From Janthinobacterium violaceinigrum (GTDB taxonomy: Bacteria; Pseudomonadota; Gammaproteobacteria; Burkholderiales; Burkholderiaceae_D), in the NCBI RefSeq assembly GCF_009208555.1, contig NZ_WFLI01000047.1, positions 1 to 38,211 on the forward strand: 38,211 nucleotides of DNA. Direction: 5' to 3'. The notes below the pieces were generated by a model, which worked only from the letters and a program-made list of their open reading frames with translations, did not search any database and was not told the origin of the DNA. Position 1 is the stretch's first letter. The number at the start of each line of letters is the position of its first letter. A program made the translations under genes and the position numbers. This document shows, piece by piece, positions 32,474-38,211 of this stretch.

Positions 32474-32986
32474 ATGAGTACCGATTTCCCCGACTTTTCC
32501 GACGAATCAGCCGAGCAGGACAATGACGCCCCCATCCAGGAGCCGCGCCTGTGGGTAGGCAATGGCTGGACGGCGCGGGTGATCAAGAACGAGGAAGATG
32601 AAGGCTGGGCCGTGGCCATGATCAAGGATGGCGAACCGGAGCCGGCCCTGGTGGGCCCGTGGACCATGGGCCGCGACAAGAAAAACCCGAAGCCGCTCGA
32701 CGTCAACGCGTTCAACACGCTGGTCAAGACAGCCTCGGAAGTGCTGCGCCGCCACGAGCAGCAGCTGCATGCGCAATTGCACAAGAACCTGTTCGTCGCC
32801 ACCGACGAGGGGCAAATCAAGGTGATGTTCGACATCGTGCCCGACGAAGACCACCCGTACGCGGAACTGAGCGCCTACGACGCGGACGGCGAACAGATCG
32901 CCAAGGTGCGCACTTCGGCCGCGTTCAAGTTCAATGCGACGGCGGCCGCCAACTGGATCGAAGGCGGCTACCGCCGGCCAGGCTAG
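32474..32986 (+). CDS. Conserved-looking cytoplasmic protein (170 aa), unknown function
   Basis: The protein has 170 residues, an acidic N-terminus (FPDFSDESAEQDND), then repeated mixed beta strands (RLWVGNGWTARVIKNEEDEGWAVAMI and LVGPWTMGRDKKNPKPLD, quoted in part: GNGWTARVIKNEEDEGW). A central helix (NTLVKTASEVLRRHEQQLHAQL) separates it from a second beta-rich half (QIKVMFDIVPDEDHPYAEL). Neither signal peptide nor cysteine is seen. I recognise no domain. The stop codon TAG forms the beginning of an inverted-repeat element (32984 onward), so the gene end coincides with the element edge. Confidence 0.6.
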   Translation: MSTDFPDFSDESAEQDNDAPIQEPRLWVGNGWTARVIKNEEDEGWAVAMIKDGEPEPALVGPWTMGRDKKNPKPLDVNAFNTLVKTASEVLRRHEQQLHAQLHKNLFVATDEGQIKVMFDIVPDEDHPYAELSAYDADGEQIAKVRTSAAFKFNATAAANWIEGGYRRPG

Positions 32987-33098
32987 CAAAATCTTTGCGC
33001 GGCACGCTTTGCGGCTTCCGATGCCCGCTGTACTTGAGTACAGCTGCGCGTCTCAGCCGTAAATCGAAGCCGCTCGCTACGATTTTGCTACGCCTGGC
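32977..33098. repeat. Inverted-repeat (MITE/REP-like) element between convergent genes
   Basis: Terminal arms GCCAGGCTAGCAAAATC (32977-32993) and, inverted, GCCAGGCGTAGCAAAATC (33081-33098) match in 17 of 18 positions. A second, perfect 8-bp dyad lies at the centre (GCTGTACT-TG-AGTACAGC, 33027-33044), and GCGGCTTC/GAAGCCGC (about 33011 and 33065) pair between. The element fills the 119 bases between the stops of the 170-aa gene and czcA. It could be an imprecise bidirectional terminator or a repeat family; a 12-base piece recurs at 1500-1511. Confidence 0.6.
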
Positions 33099-33105
33099 TC
33101 CATGA

Positions 33106-36100
33106 CTACACCGCCGCGCCTGCGGGCGCGGTGTGCCTTTCCACCTCTTCTTCCTTGCGGTACGCCAGCCGATACAACAGCGGCAGCACCAGCAGGGTCA
33201 GGGCCGTCGACGACAGGATGCCGCCGATCACCACGGTGGCCAGCGGACGCTGCACTTCGGCGCCCGTGCCCGTGGCGATGGCCATCGGCACGAAGCCCAG
33301 CGACGCCACCAGCGCCGTCATCAGCACGGGCCGCAGGCGCGTGATCGCTCCCTCGCGTATCGCTTCCTGCAGGGGCATGCCCTGTTCGCGCAGCTGGCGG
33401 ATGTAGGCGATCATCACCAGCCCGTTCAGCACGGCCACGCCGGACAGGGCGATAAAGCCCACGGCCGCCGAGATCGACATGGGAATGTCGCGCAGCCACA
33501 GGGCGACGATGCCGCCCGTCAAGGCGAACGGGATGCCGCTGAACACGAGCAAGCCATCTTTCACGTTGCCGAACATGGCGAACAACAGCACGAAGACGAG
33601 GGCCAGCGCCACGGGCACCACCAGCTCCAGGCGTTTCGTGGCCGACTGCAGCTGCTCGAACTGGCCGCCCCAGCTGGTCCAGTAGCCGGCGGGAATGGCC
33701 ACCTGCGCTTGCAGCTGCTGCGTGGCGTCTGCCACAAACGAGCCGATATCGCGCCCGCGCACATTCGCGCTGACGACGATGCGGCGCTTGCCGTCTTCGC
33801 GGCTGATCTGGTTCGGCCCCGGCGCCACTTGCAGGCTGGCCACTTCGCCCAGCGGGATGAAGCGCGCGCGGCCTTCCGCCGCCGCGCCCAGGGGCAGGGC
33901 GATGGGCAGGCGTTTCAATTGCTCCAGGTCGCTGCGCAGGCTGTCGGGCAGGCGCACGACGATGTCGAAGCGGCGGTCGCCCTGGAACAGCGTGCCTGCC
34001 TCCTGTCCGCCGATGGCCGTGGCGATCGCCGACTGCACGTCGGCAATGTTGAGGCCATAGCGGGCCGTCTGCTCGCGGTCGATCTGCACCGTCAGCATGG
34101 GCAGGCCCGTCGTCTGTTCCACCTTCACTTCCGTGGCACCGGGAATCTTGCCCAGCACGCCGGCGATCTTTGCCGCCGTGCTGTCGAGCACGGTCATGTC
34201 GTCGCCGAACAGTTTCACGGCCACGTCGCTGCGCACGCCGGAAATCAGTTCATTGAAGCGCAGCTGGATCGGCTGCGAGAACTCGTAGTTGTTACCCGGC
34301 AAACTGCTGGCCGTCGCCTCGATTTCCGCCAGCAATTGCTCGCGCGATTTTGTCGGCTCCGGCCATTCCTTGCGGGGCTTGAGCATGATGTAGCCATCGG
34401 AAATATTCGGCGGCATGGGGTCGGAAGCGATCTCGGCCGTTCCCGTGCGGGCGAACACGCGGGCGATTTCCTTGTGGCTGTCCATCAGCTTGCGTTCCAG
34501 CTGCTGCTGCATGGCCAGCGATTGCGTGAGACTGGTGCCGGGAATGCGCAGGGCCTGGATGGCGATGTCGCCCTCGTTCAGGCTGGGCACGAATTCGCTG
34601 CCCATGCGCGTGGCCAGCAAGCCCGACAGCAATACCGCCACGGCGGCGCCCGTCAACACGACGGGCGTGTTGCGCATTACCTTGTCCAGCAGCGGCGCAT
34701 ACCAGCGCTTGGCGGCGCGCATGATGGCGTTTTCCTTTTCCGCCACCTTGTTGCCGATAAACAGCGCGACGGCGGCGGGGATGAAGGTGATCGACAGCAG
34801 CATGGCGCCCAGCAGGGCAATCACCACCGTCAGGGCCATCGGCGTAAACATGCGGCCTTCCACGCCCGTGAGCGCGAAGATGGGCAGGTACACGACCATG
34901 ATGATCAGCTGGCCGTACAGCAAGGGCCGGCGTGCCTCTTGCGATGCCGCAAACACTTCGTGAAAGCGTTCCTGCAAGGTCAAGGGCCGTCCCAGTTTCT
35001 CCTGCGCATGGGCCAGGCGGCGCACGCAGTTTTCCACGATCACCACGGCGCCATCGATGATGATGCCGAAGTCCAGCGCACCCAAACTCATCAGGTTGGC
35101 GCTCACATGGTATTGCACCATGCCCGTAAACGTGAACAGCATGGCCAGCGGTATCACCATGGCCGTGATGACGGCCGCGCGGATATTGCCGAGGAACAGG
35201 AACAGGATGGCGATCACCAGGACCGCCCCTTCCAGCAGGTTTTTCTTTACCGTATTGATGGCCTTGTCGACGAGCACCGTGCGGTCATACACGGTGACGG
35301 CGTGCACGCCCTTGGGCAGGCTGCGGTTGATTTCCACCATTTTCTTGTCGACGGCTTGCGAGACGGCGCGGCTGTTCTGGCCGATCAGCATGAAGACGGT
35401 GCCGAGCACCACTTCGCGGCCGTTTTCCGTGGCCGCGCCCGTGCGCAATTCGCGCCCCAGCACCACGTCGGCAACGTCGCGGATGCGGATGGCCACGCCC
35501 TGCACATTGGCAACGATGATGTTGGCGATGTCGTCTTTCGACGCCACCTGGCCCGGCGCGCGTATCAGCAGCTGTTCGCCCTGCTTTTCGATGTAGCCGG
35601 CGCCCACGTTGCCATTGTTGCGCTCGAGCGCCGTCACCACGTCCTGCAGGCTGATGCCGTAGGCAGCCAGTTTTTCCGGGTAGGGCGCCACCTGGTACTG
35701 CTTGGCGTAGCCGCCGATGGCATTGATCTCCGTCACGCCCGTGACATTGCGCAATTGCGGCTTGATGATCCAGTCCTGGATTTCGCGCAAGTCCGTGGGC
35801 GTGTACGGCGTGCCGTCCGGCTTTTTCGCGCCGTCCTGCGTTTCCACCGTCCACAGGTAGATTTCACCGAGGCCCGTGGAAACGGGACCCATCTTGGGCG
35901 TGATGCCGGCCGGCAAGCTTTCCTTCGCTTCCTGCAAGCGCTCGTTGATCATCTGGCGGGCAAAATAGATGTCCGTGCCATCCCTGAAGATCACCGTCAC
36001 CTGCGACAGGCCGTAGCGCGACAGCGAGCGCGTCTGCTCCAGGTTGGGCAAGCCGGCCATGGCCGTCTCGATGGGGAAGGTGACTCTTTGCTCGGTTTCC

Positions 36101-36276
36101 AGCGGCGAATAGCCGGCGGACTGGGTATTGATTTGCACCTGCACATTGGTGATGTCGGGCACGGCGTCGATGGGCAGCTTCTGGTAGCTGTAGATGCCCA
36201 GGCCGGCCATGGCGGCCACGGCCAGCATCACCAGCCAGCGTTGGTCGATGGCGAAGCGGATCAAGCGTTCAAACAT
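33106..36276 (-). CDS. czcA: CzcA, heavy-metal RND efflux pump (HME1)
   Basis: This 1056-residue inner-membrane pump drives Co/Zn/Cd efflux with protons. The HME1 signature in the fourth transmembrane segment is DFGIIIDGAVVIVEN, placing D402, D408 and E415 at exactly the residues known for proton transport in Cupriavidus CzcA. The N-terminus (MFERLIRFAIDQRW) and the first TM helix are typical, as is the porter motif (ITNVQVQINTQSAGYSPLE, cut to NVQVQINTQSAGYSPLE). The start at 36276 follows AGGA; an extension upstream to 36351 is not favoured. The czcB stop is 25 bases upstream. Substrate metals are inferred from the HME1 motif; Ni or Cu families have different signatures. Confidence 0.93.
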   Translation of the reverse strand: MFERLIRFAIDQRWLVMLAVAAMAGLGIYSYQKLPIDAVPDITNVQVQINTQSAGYSPLETEQRVTFPIETAMAGLPNLEQTRSLSRYGLSQVTVIFRDGTDIYFARQMINERLQEAKESLPAGITPKMGPVSTGLGEIYLWTVETQDGAKKPDGTPYTPTDLREIQDWIIKPQLRNVTGVTEINAIGGYAKQYQVAPYPEKLAAYGISLQDVVTALERNNGNVGAGYIEKQGEQLLIRAPGQVASKDDIANIIVANVQGVAIRIRDVADVVLGRELRTGAATENGREVVLGTVFMLIGQNSRAVSQAVDKKMVEINRSLPKGVHAVTVYDRTVLVDKAINTVKKNLLEGAVLVIAILFLFLGNIRAAVITAMVIPLAMLFTFTGMVQYHVSANLMSLGALDFGIIIDGAVVIVENCVRRLAHAQEKLGRPLTLQERFHEVFAASQEARRPLLYGQLIIMVVYLPIFALTGVEGRMFTPMALTVVIALLGAMLLSITFIPAAVALFIGNKVAEKENAIMRAAKRWYAPLLDKVMRNTPVVLTGAAVAVLLSGLLATRMGSEFVPSLNEGDIAIQALRIPGTSLTQSLAMQQQLERKLMDSHKEIARVFARTGTAEIASDPMPPNISDGYIMLKPRKEWPEPTKSREQLLAEIEATASSLPGNNYEFSQPIQLRFNELISGVRSDVAVKLFGDDMTVLDSTAAKIAGVLGKIPGATEVKVEQTTGLPMLTVQIDREQTARYGLNIADVQSAIATAIGGQEAGTLFQGDRRFDIVVRLPDSLRSDLEQLKRLPIALPLGAAAEGRARFIPLGEVASLQVAPGPNQISREDGKRRIVVSANVRGRDIGSFVADATQQLQAQVAIPAGYWTSWGGQFEQLQSATKRLELVVPVALALVFVLLFAMFGNVKDGLLVFSGIPFALTGGIVALWLRDIPMSISAAVGFIALSGVAVLNGLVMIAYIRQLREQGMPLQEAIREGAITRLRPVLMTALVASLGFVPMAIATGTGAEVQRPLATVVIGGILSSTALTLLVLPLLYRLAYRKEEEVERHTAPAGAAV

Positions 36277-36301
36277 GATGGTTTCCTTTGGCTTGACGTG
36301 A

Positions 36302-37507
36302 TCAGTGTTCGTGGCCGGCGGCATCCTTGCCCAGCTCCGATTTGAGGACAAAGCTGCCTTGCGCCGCGTACGGCGTGCCGGCGGCCAGGCCCTGCTTGAT
36401 GTGCGTCAACTTGCCATCGCTGCGCCCCAGCACCACGGGCGTGGCCTGGTAGCCATCCTTGACTTGCACGAAGACGACGGGCTTGTCTTCCACCGTCTGG
36501 ATGGCCGTGCTGTGCACGGTAACGGGCGCGTCCGCTTCACCTGACACCACTTCCACCGTGACGAACAGGCCCGGGCGCCACGCCATGTCGGGATTCAGCA
36601 AGCTGATGCGTGCCTTGGCCGTGCGCGTCTGCTCGCCCAACAGCGCGCCCACATAGGTGATCGTGCCTTGCGCGCTGGCGTCGAAGGCGGACGCTTTGAC
36701 TACCGCCTTGCCTCCCATGCGCACGGTGGCCAGGTCTTTTGCGGGCACGGCGATTTCCGCCCACACGGTCGACAGGTCGGAAATGACGAAGATGTTCGCG
36801 TCTTCCTTGACGGCTTCGCCCAGGGTGATGTGTTTTTCCAGCACCATGCCGTCGAACGGCGCGCGGATGTCGTAGCGGTTCAGCGGCCCCTTGCCGCCAC
36901 TGCCGGCACCCAGCGCGCTGAGCTTTTGCTGCGCGTTCTGCACGGCGATTTCCGCTTCGCGCCACGTTTGCTGCGCCTGCAGATAATCTTGTTCGGCCGA
37001 AATTTTCTCGCGCCACAATTTTTCTTCGCGCTCATACGTGGAGCGGGCCAGCGACAGCCGCCGCTGCGCCGACAGCAGTTCGCTGCGCTGTTCCGACAGC
37101 GCCGTGCTGGCGATGACGGCCAGCACCTGGCCCTTTTTCACCAGCTGGCCCAGGTCCGCCTGCACGGCTTCCACCACGCCGGACAGGCGCGGCACGACGT
37201 GGGCCGTGCGGTCTTCGTTGAAACGGATTTCGCCGGGCAGGGCCACCGTGGTCTGGATGCGGCCGGGCGCGGCCGTGGCGATGACGACGCCGGCTGCGCG
37301 GCTTTGCGCGGCCGTCAATTCCAGCCTGCCTTCCACTGCTTCGTGGCCGTGTTCGTCTTTCTTTTCAGCATGCGCTTCCGCCTTGGCGGCAGGGGCAGGC
37401 GCGGGGTTGGACTTGCCCGTGCCGAGGATCAGGGCCGCCAGCACGATACCGGCCGCTGCGATGGAAGCGATGGCGATCGCCTGCTTTTTGTTGAGTGTGA
37501 TGTTCAT
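36302..37507 (-). CDS. czcB: CzcB, periplasmic adaptor of the metal efflux pump
   Basis: This 401-residue HlyD-family membrane-fusion protein links CzcA and CzcC. The first ~30 residues form an anchor (AIAIASIAAAGIVLAALILG). A His/Glu-rich stretch follows (AEAHAEKKDEHGHEAVEG), and the last residues are again His-rich (DAAGHEH), both likely metal-binding. The coiled-coil hairpin (about 140-200, LSAQRRLSLARSTYEREEKLWREK, cut to SLARSTYEREEKLWREK), lipoyl-like segments (VVPRLSGVVEAVQADLGQLV and its partner near RAPFDGMVLEKHITLGE) and beta-barrel domains are present. The start codon is 12 bases past the czcC stop, so the genes are co-transcribed. GGAAC is a modest ribosome binding site. Confidence 0.92.
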   Translation of the reverse strand: MNITLNKKQAIAIASIAAAGIVLAALILGTGKSNPAPAPAAKAEAHAEKKDEHGHEAVEGRLELTAAQSRAAGVVIATAAPGRIQTTVALPGEIRFNEDRTAHVVPRLSGVVEAVQADLGQLVKKGQVLAVIASTALSEQRSELLSAQRRLSLARSTYEREEKLWREKISAEQDYLQAQQTWREAEIAVQNAQQKLSALGAGSGGKGPLNRYDIRAPFDGMVLEKHITLGEAVKEDANIFVISDLSTVWAEIAVPAKDLATVRMGGKAVVKASAFDASAQGTITYVGALLGEQTRTAKARISLLNPDMAWRPGLFVTVEVVSGEADAPVTVHSTAIQTVEDKPVVFVQVKDGYQATPVVLGRSDGKLTHIKQGLAAGTPYAAQGSFVLKSELGKDAAGHEH

Positions 37508-37519
37508 GGATGGTGTTCC

Positions 37520-38211
37520 TTACAGGGGAGCTGGTGTGCCCAGCAGGCGCTCGATGTCGGCGGCGGCGTGTTGCGCTTCCGTCAGCGCGCGCAGGTATTG
37601 GTTTTTGGCTTGCAGCAAGGTGCGCTGGGCATCGAGCACGTCGAGGAAGGCGAACTTGCCGAACTCGAAACCCTTGCTGGCCGCGTCGTAGGCGCTCTGG
37701 GCGCCAGGCAAGATGTCCTGGCGCAAGCTTTCCACGTCGAGCCTGGCCGTGGCCAGCCGTTCGCTGGCGGCGGCGACGGCCGTTTGCACGGCGATGCGGG
37801 CGGCGATCAGCTCGTCGCTGGCCTTGTCGCTGCGGCGCAGCGCATCGAGTTTGTTGCCCGCATTGCGGTCGAACAGGGGCAGGGGCAAGGCCAGGCCGAT
37901 GATGGCCTGGTTGCGTCCCAGTTCTTCCGAGCGCTTCATGCCGATGCTCACGGTGACGTCGGGCGTGGCGCGCCGCTGTTCCACGTCCAGCATGGCTTGC
38001 CGCTGGGCCAGCGCGCTTTGCGCCTGGCGCACGGCAGGCGCCTGGGCCAGGCGCGCCGCCAGGTCGCTGGCCGCAGGCAGCTCCGGCAAGGTTTCCAGGC
38101 GCCCCTCGGCGACGGTAAAGCGTGGCGCGGCGTTGCCCCACAGGGCGGCCAGGCGCTTGCGGGCGCTGGCCAGGGTGCTGCGAGCCAGGTTCAGCTCCAG
38201 CCGCACGCTGG
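37520..38211 (-). CDS. czcC: CzcC, outer membrane factor (C-terminal part, cut by window edge)
   Basis: The frame continues past the right end of the window, so at least 230 C-terminal residues are visible. It is a TolC-like OEP protein: long amphipathic helices rich in Ala, Gln and Arg, with a beta strand segment TPDVTVSIGMKRSEELGRNQ and the OEP strand LALPLPLFDRNAGNKLDALRRS (quoted from LPLPLFDRNAGNKLD). Such proteins are trimeric channels in the outer membrane. The stop lies 12 bases before the czcB start. Order czcC-czcB-czcA is standard. Upstream regulators (czcRS, czcD) would lie outside the window. A Met at 38206 is within the frame but is not a plausible start. Confidence 0.88.
   Translation of the reverse strand, partial: SVRLELNLARSTLASARKRLAALWGNAAPRFTVAEGRLETLPELPAASDLAARLAQAPAVRQAQSALAQRQAMLDVEQRRATPDVTVSIGMKRSEELGRNQAIIGLALPLPLFDRNAGNKLDALRRSDKASDELIAARIAVQTAVAAASERLATARLDVESLRQDILPGAQSAYDAASKGFEFGKFAFLDVLDAQRTLLQAKNQYLRALTEAQHAAADIERLLGTPAPL

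Noticed and set aside
33027..33044. The central dyad as a conventional intrinsic terminator
   Set aside because: It has 8-bp arms with a two-base centre, too tight for a normal loop, and no T-tract on either strand. It is better seen as part of the larger inverted repeat.
33133..36345. Long plus-strand frame across czcA
   Set aside because: His/Gln/Arg-rich shadow of an excellent CzcA gene.
1..38211. CRISPR arrays, tRNA or rRNA genes, insertion sequences, prophage genes
   Set aside because: I found no regularly spaced direct repeats, no cloverleaf-like sequence with conserved T-loop bases, and no transposase, integrase or phage protein in any plausible frame.

Overview
The window looks like chromosome of a GC-rich betaproteobacterium, most likely Oxalobacteraceae (Janthinobacterium/Duganella/Massilia type). 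The basis is indirect: uniformly high GC with strong G/C at third codon positions, a PEP-CTERM exosortase substrate, tandem DUF3108 periplasmic proteins, a TamA/TamB pair and a CzcCBA efflux operon. I could run no database search. I see no tRNA, rRNA, CRISPR array, transposase or phage gene.

Layout. (1) 2-1498: two adjacent DUF3108 proteins, the first cut by the window edge. (2) 1702-7752: an extended -10 promoter followed by a tightly packed operon of kleisin (MksF-like), kite (MksE-like) and a short SMC ATPase (MksB-like), ending in a DUF4424 secreted protein whose start codon overlaps the SMC stop codon. No MksG/JetD nuclease gene is present. (3) 7890-13319: small membrane and secreted proteins of unknown function, a CGEP-like S9 peptidase, two small ORFs (50 and 79 aa) and a DUF6289-like peptide. 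(4) 13491-19977, minus strand: tamA-tamB with a strong terminator. (5) 20115-21824: queC, then a fatty acid hydroxylase/sterol desaturase family membrane protein.

(6) 21808-27305, minus strand: an iron and siderophore uptake cassette. An AraC/PchR-type regulator is followed by a TonB-dependent siderophore receptor, a small cupin, an RhtX/FptX/AmpG-like MFS permease and a second AraC-type regulator with a TTG start. Two Fur-box-like operators lie before the first regulator and before the receptor. No siderophore biosynthesis gene is in view, so this looks like uptake of foreign siderophores. (7) 27513-30557: a CHASE-PAS-GAF-PAS-GGDEF diguanylate cyclase, whose promoter region holds a perfect palindrome and a weaker Fur-like site. 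(8) 30558-32986: a small membrane protein, a 78-aa ORF with an ideal ribosome binding site, a PEP-CTERM protein behind an AT-rich leader and a conserved-looking 170-aa cytoplasmic protein. (9) 32977-33098: an inverted-repeat element between convergent genes. (10) 33106-38211, minus strand: czcC (partial), czcB and czcA, with the CzcA proton-relay residues at the canonical positions 402, 408 and 415.

The parts most worth following up are the mksFEB-DUF4424 coupling, the cupin-containing iron cassette with two regulators, the possible Fur/palindrome control of the diguanylate cyclase, the 107-120 bp inverted-repeat element, and the small ORFs with strong ribosome binding sites.
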